Source: Terriglobia bacterium
GTDB lineage: Bacteria > Acidobacteriota > Terriglobia > UBA7540
Length of the DNA: 5,426 nt
Assembly: GCA_030040455.1 (NCBI GenBank)
Contig: JASHTR010000123.1
Span: 1 to 5,426, forward strand
Direction: 5' to 3'
The notes beneath the pieces are model-generated. The model was not told the DNA's origin, searched no databases, and saw nothing but the letters and a program-made list of their open reading frames with translations. Both the position numbers and the translations under genes were made by a program. Shown piece after piece: positions 1 through 5,426 of the stretch; position 1 is the stretch's first letter; each line of letters starts with the position of its first letter.

Positions 1-1
1 C

Positions 2-895
2 TCAGTCATCATTGATGTGCAGAATACGCTGGTTTCAAATGCTCTTCTGCGATGGGGAAGCGAAGAACAAAAGAAGACCTATCTGCCGCGCCTCGCCCGG
101 GACGCGGTGGGTGCTTATGCGCTTTCCGAGCCTCAGGCCGGTAGCGATGCTTTCGGGCTTGAAACCCGCGCCCGAAAAGATGGAAACGAGTACGTTCTGA
201 ACGGGCGCAAGTTGTGGATCACGAACGCCAAGGAAGCGGAGCTGTTCATCGTTTTTGCCACCGTCAATCGCGAGCTCGGCTATCGCGGCATCACGGCGTT
301 TCTGGTGGAGCGGGAGATGCCGGGGTTCTCCGTGGGAAAGAAAGAAGACAAATTGGGCATCCGCGCTTCCTCAACGTGCGAGCTGGTGTTGGAGGATTGC
401 CGCGTGCCAGAAGCCAACATCCTGGGCGAGGTCGGCCGCGGTTATAAGGTGGCCATCGAGACCTTGAACGAGGGGCGCATCGGGATCGCCGCGCAGATGA
501 CGGGCATCGCGCGCGGCGCGCTGGACGCGGCCATCGCCTACGCCCGGGAGCGGCGCCAGTTCGGCAAGCGGATCGCCGAATTTCAAGCTGTTCAGTTCCA
601 GATCGCGCGGCTGGCAATCAGGATTGAAGCTGCTCGCCTGATGACTTACAACGCCGCCCGTCTGAAGGACGCCGGCCAGCCTTTCACGAAAGAGGCGGCC
701 ATGGCGAAATATTTTGCGGCGCAAGTTGCCGAAAATGTTGCGTCAGAGTGCATTGAAATCTTTGGAGGATACGGTTTTACGCGGGATTACCCGGCAGAAA
801 AATATCTTCGCGACGCAAAGATCGGCAAGATTTACGAAGGCACCTCGTTCATGCAACTCCAGACCATCGCCAAGCATATCCTGGACCCGACGTAA
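2..895 (+). CDS. Acyl-CoA dehydrogenase, C-terminal three quarters (5' end outside window)
   Basis: FAD-dependent acyl-CoA dehydrogenase that would introduce a trans-2,3 double bond into an acyl-CoA in the cytoplasm and pass electrons to electron-transfer flavoprotein. The frame is open from the first base, and 297 residues are visible. The family is usually about 380 residues, so roughly 80-90 N-terminal residues are missing. Counting from the codon at position 2, the first family signature (ALSEPQAGSD) is at residues 40-49 and LWITNA of the middle beta domain at 71-76. RQFGK at 185-189 and IFGGYG at 253-258 are in the C-terminal helical domain. The catalytic base of the MCAD/SCAD type is expected at Glu279 within IYEGT (codon 836-838). 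The internal GTG at 17 is not taken as the start because homology runs on upstream of it. The aldolase gene starts 37 bp downstream, suggesting co-transcription. Acyl chain specificity cannot be read from the sequence. Confidence 0.95.
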   Translation, partial: SVIIDVQNTLVSNALLRWGSEEQKKTYLPRLARDAVGAYALSEPQAGSDAFGLETRARKDGNEYVLNGRKLWITNAKEAELFIVFATVNRELGYRGITAFLVEREMPGFSVGKKEDKLGIRASSTCELVLEDCRVPEANILGEVGRGYKVAIETLNEGRIGIAAQMTGIARGALDAAIAYARERRQFGKRIAEFQAVQFQIARLAIRIEAARLMTYNAARLKDAGQPFTKEAAMAKYFAAQVAENVASECIEIFGGYGFTRDYPAEKYLRDAKIGKIYEGTSFMQLQTIAKHILDPT

Positions 896-919
896 CCCGT
901 TTGTGGCTCCCCTCGAAGG

Positions 920-925
920 AAGGAG
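920..925 (+). promoter_or_regulatory. Ribosome binding site of the aldolase gene
   Basis: AAGGAG lies 7 nt before the ATG at 933. It decides the start. The reading frame stays open upstream to about 714, but that stretch lies mostly inside the acyl-CoA dehydrogenase gene in another frame and encodes no aldolase-like residues. Confidence 0.8.
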
Positions 926-932
926 TATTGGA

Positions 933-1745
933 ATGACCGCGAACCCGACTCAGCTCGGGGTTAACCCCGTCCGTGAGCTGTTGAATGCAGGCGAGCCTGT
1001 GGTGGGCATCACCATCACGACGAATAGCGTTGAAGCAGCAGCCCAGGCAGCCAACCTCGGCTTTGATTTTCTCTGGATCGAGATGGAGCACTCGCCCGTT
1101 TCGCTTGAGACGCTGCGCAATATCGTCCTGGCCACGCGCGGGTTAAAAGCGGTACCCTTCGCCCGTGTTCCTGTGACGGAGCACTGGACAGCCAAGCGCG
1201 TGATGGACCAGGGTGCAATGGGCGTTATCTTCCCGTTCACGAGCACGCAGGAGCTCGCTCAACGCGCCGCTGAAGCCTGCAAGTATCCTCCTCTAGGAAA
1301 GCGCGGATCAGGGGCAGGTCTGGCAACTTTCCGGTGGCCACCCGCGAAGAGTTATTATGATTTTTCCGATGAGAACATGCTCGTGATTGCGATGATTGAG
1401 GAGGTCCGAGCCTTGGAATCGATTGAAGAGATTGCGGCGACGCCCGGAGTGGATGTTCTGTTTATTGGCACTAGCGACCTTTCGTTTTCTCTTGGTCTCC
1501 GCGGCCGGCAGAATGAGCCGAAACTGAATGACGCCATCGCCAGGATTGTGGCTGCCGGACGTAAGCACAACAAGTTTCTCGGTCGCCCGGTTGCCAATGC
1601 CCAGCAGGTTCAGGAATTCATGGAGCAAGGCTTTCGGTTTTTTCAGTCAGGGACAGAGCTGAGGTTCATGGCAGCAGGCGCCGAGCATTTCCTCGCGCCT
1701 CTCGGCAAGGCCGCCAAAGAAAGTGAAGCGAAGCCGCTTTATTAA
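933..1745 (+). CDS. HpcH/HpaI aldolase/citrate lyase family protein
   Basis: Class II (metal-dependent) pyruvate aldolase-fold enzyme of 270 residues, the usual length for the HpaI/GarL/RhmA group. These cytoplasmic enzymes cleave 4-hydroxy-2-oxo acids or 2-keto-3-deoxy acids into pyruvate and an aldehyde. Alignment by eye to remembered E. coli HpaI places the general-base His at H53 (in IEMEHSP) and the pyruvate-binding Arg at R78 (FARVP). YPPLGKRG is at 118-125, and the metal ligands are E156 (MIEE) and D182 (FIGTSDLS). All key positions are kept, so the protein should be active. HpaI has DGEH where this protein has EMEH, and the substrate-side loop RWPPAKSYYDFSDEN (134-148) does not point to one substrate. 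Candidates include 2-keto-3-deoxy-L-rhamnonate, 2-keto-3-deoxygalactarate and 4-hydroxy-2-oxoheptanedioate; I cannot choose. It follows the acyl-CoA dehydrogenase by 37 bp and is probably in the same operon. Confidence 0.92.
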   Translation: MTANPTQLGVNPVRELLNAGEPVVGITITTNSVEAAAQAANLGFDFLWIEMEHSPVSLETLRNIVLATRGLKAVPFARVPVTEHWTAKRVMDQGAMGVIFPFTSTQELAQRAAEACKYPPLGKRGSGAGLATFRWPPAKSYYDFSDENMLVIAMIEEVRALESIEEIAATPGVDVLFIGTSDLSFSLGLRGRQNEPKLNDAIARIVAAGRKHNKFLGRPVANAQQVQEFMEQGFRFFQSGTELRFMAAGAEHFLAPLGKAAKESEAKPLY

Positions 1746-1900
1746 TGGCGGGGGAGGCCGGATTCAGGAGCATGGTGGGTTGGCTTGGCGAGGGAGAACT
1801 GGCTACCAAAAGGGTTGGTGCTCTCCGAACATGACTGCGAGAGCCTGCAGCCTCGGAGGCGGCACTTCACCGCTCGCTACCCGACGGTTCCCCCTACAGA

Positions 1901-1916
1901 CCATAGGCTTCTATGG
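1901..1916. repeat. Perfect 6-bp inverted repeat with 4-nt loop
   Basis: CCATAG (1901-1906), loop GCTT, CTATGG (1911-1916). It lies 55 bp upstream of the aminotransferase ATG. It could be an RNA hairpin in the leader or a protein-binding site overlapping a -35 region. No T-tract follows, so it is not a typical terminator. Confidence 0.4.
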
Positions 1917-1930
1917 CGTGCCCGATCGTC

Positions 1931-1945
1931 TATAACGTAAACGTT
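1931..1945 (+). promoter_or_regulatory. Possible -10 box overlapping a small operator-like inverted repeat
   Basis: TATAAC at 1931-1936 matches 5 of 6 bases of the sigma-70 -10 consensus. It overlaps AACGT-AA-ACGTT (1934-1945), an inverted repeat centred about 31 bp before the aminotransferase ATG. The central GTAAACGTT also matches the core of LacI/GalR-type operators, although the right half-site diverges. No good -35 hexamer is seen at 16-18 bp spacing. A promoter with an overlapping repressor site would be a typical arrangement for a catabolic gene, but this is a weak inference from short motifs. Confidence 0.2.
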
Positions 1946-1956
1946 GCTTTCGCAGT

Positions 1957-1961
1957 GGAGG
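1957..1961 (+). promoter_or_regulatory. Ribosome binding site of the aminotransferase gene
   Basis: GGAGG sits 9 nt before the ATG at 1971. It supports that start over the in-frame TTG at 1944, which lies upstream of this motif. Confidence 0.7.
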
Positions 1962-1970
1962 CTTTTTGCG

Positions 1971-3293
1971 ATGATCGAACGGAAATGCTGCGGGGAGTAT
2001 TACGAGCGAGCCCAGAAGTCGCTTGCCGGGGGAGTGAGCAGCCCCTTCCGGCGCAGCCTCCCGGCGGTTCTCTACTTCCAGGACGGGAACGGAGCCGTCG
2101 TCGAGGACGTCGACGGTAATTCCTACCTGGACTATGCATTGGCGTGGGGTCCGCTCATCCTGGGTCATAAGCACCCGGCCTTGGTCAAAGCCTTGCATAA
2201 GGCTGTGGAATGTCCGCACAACTATGGCGCACAACACGAGTTGGAATTCCTGGTGGCGGAGACGGTCTGTGACCTCGTGCCGTGCGCCGAGCGGGTCGCG
2301 TTCACATCCAGCGGCAGCGAGGCGGTGGAGTTGGCCATGCGGCTGGCCCGCGCCTTCACCGGGCGCACGCTGATTCTGAAATTCGAGGGACACTATCACG
2401 GGTGGGTGGACTCAGCCCTCATCAGCTACCATCCGAATCTTGACGAGATAGGCCCGGTTAACTCTCCCAAGGCGGTCCTGGGATCGCGAGGTCAAGTGAG
2501 CAATGCGAGTGAAAACCTCGTCGTTCTGCCTTGGAACGACGCCGAGCAGGTGGCAGCGCTTTTCGCTTCGCGCGGCCATGAGATTGCCGCGATCATTACT
2601 GAACCGGTTCTGTGCAACAGTGGATGCCTCATGCCCGCTTCAGACTTTCTCGCCGGTCTGCGTCGAATAAGTCAGGAGCACGGCTCTCTCCTGATTTTCG
2701 ACGAGGTGATTACAGGATTCCGCATGGCGACCGGGGGGGCACAGAGCGTGTTCGGGGTTACTCCCGACCTTGCGACTTTCGGCAAGGCCATAGCGGCCGG
2801 GTTGCCTCTCAGCGCAGTTGCGGGTCGAAGAGATATTCTCGACCTGATCGTGGATGGCGGGGTCGTCTTTGGTGGGACGTTTAACGGTAACTGCCTGTCG
2901 CTGGCAGCGGCTCGGGTTTCCCTCGAAGAGCTCTCGCGCGATGGCGGGGCGCAGTTGAAGAAAACCAATCAACTCGGAGAAGCGCTGATGCGGAGAATTA
3001 GCGAGATGGCTCGCGCGCGAGGGATTCCCGTTCAGGTTACCGGTTTTGGCACCGCCTTCTCCGTCCATTTTACCGACCGAACGGTTCTGAGAGATTATCG
3101 TGATACTTTGGTTGACGATCGAAACTTGCTGCGGCAGTGGCTTTACAACTCTCTGGAAGAGGGCATCTATCTTCTGCCCGATGGTCGCGTCTATACGTCC
3201 ATCGCCCACACCAGCGCGAACGTTGAAGAGACAGCGGAGCGATTCGAGCGCGTTCTGGATCGGTGCGCCGTGAAGCGACGTAATGTGGTTTAG
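1971..3293 (+). CDS. Class III PLP aminotransferase, glutamate-1-semialdehyde aminomutase-like
   Basis: Cytoplasmic PLP enzyme of fold type I, 440 residues, close to the roughly 430 of HemL. Visible elements in order: GGVSSPFR at 20-27, where R27 matches the substrate-carboxylate Arg region of HemL; DVDGNSYLDY at 46-55; WGPLILGH at 59-66; the phosphate-binding SSGSEA at 113-118; FEGHYHG at 138-144; FDEVITGFR at 243-251 with D244 facing the pyridine nitrogen; the Schiff-base lysine K272 in TFGKAIAAGLP; GGTFNGN at 301-307; and a HemL-like tail GIYLLPDGRVYTSIAHT at 398-414. It departs from true HemL in three places. The gating loop (about 150-180) lacks the Gly/Ser-Pro pattern, SGTEA is SGSEA, and AGTxSGNP is GGTFNGNC. 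I therefore read it as a HemL paralogue, either an aminotransferase or aminomutase of unknown substrate, not the tetrapyrrole enzyme. The surrounding genes are catabolic and not haem-related. Confidence 0.9.
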   Translation: MIERKCCGEYYERAQKSLAGGVSSPFRRSLPAVLYFQDGNGAVVEDVDGNSYLDYALAWGPLILGHKHPALVKALHKAVECPHNYGAQHELEFLVAETVCDLVPCAERVAFTSSGSEAVELAMRLARAFTGRTLILKFEGHYHGWVDSALISYHPNLDEIGPVNSPKAVLGSRGQVSNASENLVVLPWNDAEQVAALFASRGHEIAAIITEPVLCNSGCLMPASDFLAGLRRISQEHGSLLIFDEVITGFRMATGGAQSVFGVTPDLATFGKAIAAGLPLSAVAGRRDILDLIVDGGVVFGGTFNGNCLSLAAARVSLEELSRDGGAQLKKTNQLGEALMRRISEMARARGIPVQVTGFGTAFSVHFTDRTVLRDYRDTLVDDRNLLRQWLYNSLEEGIYLLPDGRVYTSIAHTSANVEETAERFERVLDRCAVKRRNVV

Positions 3294-3395
3294 TATGCGA
3301 GCTGAAAGACAAGTTCGTCATGGCACCCCCGCATTCCGATCGACGGTTGTCCCTTCGCGCGGGGTGGTTTCACCGTCATCACGGAGACTTACGTC
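3294..3395. other. Short intergenic region with weak inverted repeats
   Basis: This 102-bp gap lies between the aminotransferase and the sulfatase. CACCCCCGC (3324-3332) can pair with GCGGGGTG (3359-3366) with one bulged C. GACGGT (3342-3347) can pair with ACCGTC (3372-3377), but the two pairings interlock, so only one can form as a simple hairpin. CGTCAT occurs three times (3316, 3374 and 3392). No T-run follows, so neither a terminator nor a promoter is well supported. Confidence 0.3.
3383..3386 (+). promoter_or_regulatory. Ribosome binding site of the sulfatase gene
   Basis: GGAG lies 9 nt upstream of the ATG at 3396. That start places a complete twin-arginine signal at the N-terminus, so both signals agree. 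Confidence 0.6.
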
Positions 3396-4886
3396 ATGGA
3401 TTCTCGAGATGTGGCCACTCGCCGGGAATTTCTGAAGCGTTCGGCAGCGGTCGCGGCAGCATCATCTTCCCTTGCGGCACCCGGCGAGGCTCGGCAGACC
3501 GGTTCGCCGCGGAAGCGGCCCAACATCCTCCTCTACATTGCGGACCAGTTTCGGGGGGATTTTCTGGGCGCCAACGGCCTTAACCCGATGGGCGTGACGC
3601 CTAACCTGGATTCCATTGGGCGCCGCGGCGTCTGCTTTCAGAATGCCGTCACCAACCAGCCCCTTTGTTCGCCTTCGCGTGCCTGCCTGTTTACCGGCCA
3701 ATATGCCACCCAAACAGGCGTATGGAAGCTAGGCCCGGGTCTGCGGCCGGGCGCGGAGACGCTAGCCACCATTCTGCGCGGCCAGGGTTACACGGCCAAC
3801 TACATTGGGAAATGGCACCTGGCCCCAAGCTCGGGTGAGAATCCCGCCAGCTATGGATTTGTGCCTCTGGAATACCGGGGCGGCTTTGCCGATCTCTGGC
3901 AGGCCTCCAACGAGCTGGAGCTGACCTCCCATCCTTATGAAGGCACCATCTGGGACGGGGAAGGGAAGCCGATGCACTTCAGCGGCATTTACCGTGTAGA
4001 CTATCTCACCGGCCTGGCTGTTGATTTTCTCCGGCAGCGGCATGAGAAGCCTTTTTTCCTGGTTGTTTCTCAGCTTGAGCCTCACTTTCAAAATGACGCG
4101 AATGCATTCATACCGCCGAAGGAATACGCCGCGCGCTACGTTAATCCTTTTGTTCCGAAGGATCTGCGATTTTTTCCCGGCGATTGGGCGGCGCAGCTTC
4201 CCGGCTATTATGGCGACATCAAGCGCATTGATGATTCAGTGGGCACGCTTTTGAAAACGCTGGAGGAGCAGAACCTTCTGGACAACACCATCGTTCTGTT
4301 TGTCAGCGATCACGGTTGTCATTTCCGGACTCGAAATCAGGAGTACAAACGCAGCCCGCACGAGAGCTCCATCCATATTCCACTTGTCGTTCAGGGTCCC
4401 GGCTTTGACCGCGGGAGCATGGTGACGGAGCTCGTCAGCATGGTTGATGTCGCCCCCACGCTGCTGGATGTGGTGGGCATCGAGGCTCCGGATTCCATGC
4501 GCGGCCACAGCACGATGCCGCTGCTCCAATCTGCGGAGGCGCGGCGAAGCTGGCGGCAGGAGGCATTCGTCCAGGTCAGCGCGTCACAAGTGGGCCGGGC
4601 AATTCGAACCCCGGAATGGACCTACTACGTGATTGACCCCAACGGCAGGGGAAACCGCGATCCGGGCAGCATGCACTATGAGGAGTACCAGATGTATAAC
4701 TTATCTTCAGATCCCCACCAATTGCTGAATCTTGCCGGCCGGTCTGATAACCCGAAGCTGGTGCATTACAATGGCGACCAGCCGTTGCCGGAGGTTGCCA
4801 CCACCTTGCGTCAACGGCTGGTCGCGCGCATGGTGGAGGCCGGGGAAGCCGCGCCCCGCATTGACCCGAGGCGTTATTACCCTTGA
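3396..4886 (+). CDS. Tat-exported Cys-type sulfatase (arylsulfatase family)
   Basis: Hydrolyses a sulfate ester in the periplasm or at the cell surface. It is 496 residues long, typical for bacterial S1-family sulfatases. The N-terminus carries a twin-arginine signal, TRREFLK at 8-14, then an Ala/Ser-rich stretch to about residue 29, with cleavage probably near 28-32. PNILLYIADQFRGD (42-55) gives metal ligand D50, with Q51 where many sulfatases have a second Asp. The signature CSPSRACLFTG (91-101) has C91 as the residue converted to formylglycine, with R95 and GKWHL (K139, H141) in the active site. H230 (LEPHF), D305-H306 (SDHG) and K318 complete the expected set. No key residue is missing. 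Activity needs a formylglycine-generating enzyme or anSME, not seen here. A few phosphonate or phosphate ester hydrolases share this fold, but CxPSR favours sulfatase. The substrate is unknown; polysaccharide sulfate is a reasonable guess. Confidence 0.93.
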   Translation: MDSRDVATRREFLKRSAAVAAASSSLAAPGEARQTGSPRKRPNILLYIADQFRGDFLGANGLNPMGVTPNLDSIGRRGVCFQNAVTNQPLCSPSRACLFTGQYATQTGVWKLGPGLRPGAETLATILRGQGYTANYIGKWHLAPSSGENPASYGFVPLEYRGGFADLWQASNELELTSHPYEGTIWDGEGKPMHFSGIYRVDYLTGLAVDFLRQRHEKPFFLVVSQLEPHFQNDANAFIPPKEYAARYVNPFVPKDLRFFPGDWAAQLPGYYGDIKRIDDSVGTLLKTLEEQNLLDNTIVLFVSDHGCHFRTRNQEYKRSPHESSIHIPLVVQGPGFDRGSMVTELVSMVDVAPTLLDVVGIEAPDSMRGHSTMPLLQSAEARRSWRQEAFVQVSASQVGRAIRTPEWTYYVIDPNGRGNRDPGSMHYEEYQMYNLSSDPHQLLNLAGRSDNPKLVHYNGDQPLPEVATTLRQRLVARMVEAGEAAPRIDPRRYYP

Positions 4887-4977
4887 AGAAGTAACCTCAA
4901 AGCGTTTAAGGCGGACACATTGGCGTAAACCCGCCGAACCGGAGCGCGCTGCATGACGTCTTGCTAAATGGACCCAG
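4887..4977. other. Intergenic region before the sigma factor gene
   Basis: In this 91-bp gap, GGCGG (4910-4914) can pair with CCGCC (4931-4935), and GTTTA (4904-4908) with TAAAC (4926-4930), but the two pairings interlock. There is no T-tract. No clear promoter hexamers were seen. GGAG at 4941 is too far from the sigma start to serve as its ribosome site. Confidence 0.3.
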
Positions 4978-5426
4978 ATGGAAGCGATAGCGGGCGAGGT
5001 TGCACAGATCGCAGCGATTACCGACGGTGAGGCGGAGATCGAATTTGAACGGCTTCTTCCCGATTCCGCCCGGCTTGCTTTCCGCGTGGCATTCTCCGTT
5101 CTCCACCACCGAGAGGATGCCGAAGATACCGCCCAGGAAACGCTGCTGCGTGCCCACCGTCATTTTGCAAGCTTAAGAGATCGCCAGCGGTTCCGCGCCT
5201 GGGTGGTTCGCACCGCCTGGAGGCTGGCCATCGACCGTCAACGCTCCGTCGGGCGCCGCCAGCGCCGCGAGTTGCTGGTGGCGAACTCGCAAGCAACCCT
5301 TACCACGGAAGAACTGGCCGCATCCGCCGAGTTCGAGCGCCAGCTTTTCTCGGAAATGGGGCGTTTGCCGGAAAAGCTTCGCGTCGTGCTGACGCTGGCA
5401 GGCATCGAAGGCTACGACACCCGAGA
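4978..5426 (+). CDS. ECF-type RNA polymerase sigma-70 factor, N-terminal part (3' end outside window)
   Basis: An open frame of 149 complete codons runs off the window end. It directs RNA polymerase to alternative promoters. Region 2 covers about residues 25-95: HREDAEDTAQETLLRAHRHF (44-63) is the region 2.2 core-binding helix, and RFRAWVVRTAWRLAIDRQR (71-89) is the -10 melting and recognition helix. After a linker, LPEKLRVVLTLAGIEGYDTR (130-149) is the beginning of region 4, cut just before the helix-turn-helix that reads the -35 element. The ATG at 4978 is the first start after an in-frame TGA at 4954-4956, so no longer form is possible. Its ribosome site is weak, with only GGA a few bases upstream. 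No anti-sigma gene is visible; it may lie downstream. ECF subgroup and trigger are unknown. Confidence 0.88.
   Translation, partial: MEAIAGEVAQIAAITDGEAEIEFERLLPDSARLAFRVAFSVLHHREDAEDTAQETLLRAHRHFASLRDRQRFRAWVVRTAWRLAIDRQRSVGRRQRRELLVANSQATLTTEELAASAEFERQLFSEMGRLPEKLRVVLTLAGIEGYDTR

Larger units (their letters stand above)
1746..1970 (+). other. Intergenic region with several small inverted repeats; no convincing gene
   Basis: This 225-bp gap separates the aldolase from the aminotransferase. A frame with no stop crosses most of it (1723-1935), but its product is low-complexity Gly/Arg-rich with no recognisable domain and no good ribosome site. By eye there are four small stem-loops. The first is ACCAA/TTGGT at 1805-1809/1815-1819, framed by GGAGA/TCTCC at 1793-1797/1822-1826. 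The second is CGAG/CTCG at 1838-1841/1852-1855 with an inner GC/GC. The third is GCC/GGC around 1851-1860. The fourth is the perfect CCATAG/CTATGG at 1901-1916. None is followed by a T-run, so an intrinsic terminator is not supported. I do not recognise a known riboswitch consensus. The region most likely holds the aminotransferase promoter and leader. Confidence 0.5.

Noticed and set aside
714..932. The aldolase frame stays open about 73 codons upstream of its ATG, inside the acyl-CoA dehydrogenase gene.
   Set aside because: The upstream peptide is the shifted reading of a conserved acyl-CoA dehydrogenase region, and a strong ribosome site precedes the ATG at 933. There is no sign of a fusion or a programmed frameshift.
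1838..1900. Possible tRNA-like or group II intron-like remnant, suggested by GGTTC near 1886 and CCA at 1901.
   Set aside because: No acceptor, D or anticodon stem can be drawn around it, and no intron domain V consensus is present.
1723..1935. A 70-codon open frame bridging the end of the aldolase and the intergenic region.
   Set aside because: Low-complexity Gly/Arg-rich product, no domain, no good ribosome site, and it overlaps the aldolase 3' end.
1944..1970. TTG start for the aminotransferase, nine codons earlier.
   Set aside because: The GGAGG motif lies after it and is well placed for the ATG at 1971.
4904..4935. Interlocking GTTTA/TAAAC and GGCGG/CCGCC pairings that could suggest a pseudoknot.
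   Set aside because: No bases are left between the two 3' strands, so the geometry of a classical pseudoknot is not met. The stems are only 5 bp and probably chance.
4968..5030. ATG at 4968 as the start of the sigma factor.
   Set aside because: It is in a different frame and reaches a TGA after 20 codons. The ATG at 4978 opens the sigma frame.
1..5426. Long reverse-strand open frames such as 1911-2399 and 2640-3209.
   Set aside because: They lie largely opposite well-supported + strand genes, encode no recognisable domain and are expected by chance in GC-rich coding DNA.

Overview
This window is a 5.4 kb stretch of bacterial DNA that looks moderately GC-rich by eye. All recognisable genes lie on the + strand. 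In order they are: the 3' part of an acyl-CoA dehydrogenase (2-895), a complete HpcH/HpaI-family aldolase (933-1745), a 225-bp gap, a complete class III PLP aminotransferase related to glutamate-1-semialdehyde aminomutase (1971-3293), a 102-bp gap, a complete Tat-exported Cys-type sulfatase (3396-4886), a 91-bp gap, and the 5' part of an ECF-type sigma-70 factor (4978 to the window end). No rRNA, tRNA, CRISPR array, insertion sequence or long repeat was seen.

The gene content suggests a heterotrophic soil, sediment or water bacterium. A Tat-exported sulfatase beside HpcH/HpaI aldolases and ECF sigma factors is common in Acidobacteriota such as the Solibacter/Bryobacter group, and in Planctomycetota and Verrucomicrobiota. 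Acidobacteriota is my best guess, but nothing in the window proves it.

The acyl-CoA dehydrogenase and aldolase are only 37 bp apart and could share a transcript. The aminotransferase follows a larger gap holding several small inverted repeats, a TATAAC box and a good Shine-Dalgarno site, so it may start a new transcript. The sulfatase could be read with it or separately. The sigma factor probably begins another unit; its regulatory partner would lie beyond the window.

A cautious functional reading is that the sulfatase removes sulfate from an extracytoplasmic ester. Inside the cell, the aldolase would cleave (or form) a 2-keto-3-deoxy acid type compound, the aminotransferase would handle an amino or oxo group, and the acyl-CoA dehydrogenase would oxidise an acyl-CoA. 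Whether they form one pathway is not shown by the sequence. Each protein belongs to a known family, and I see no clearly undescribed system. The points most worth a second look are the unassigned substrate of the aminomutase-like enzyme, the structured leader in front of it, and the neighbourhood as a possible degradation cluster for a sulfated compound.
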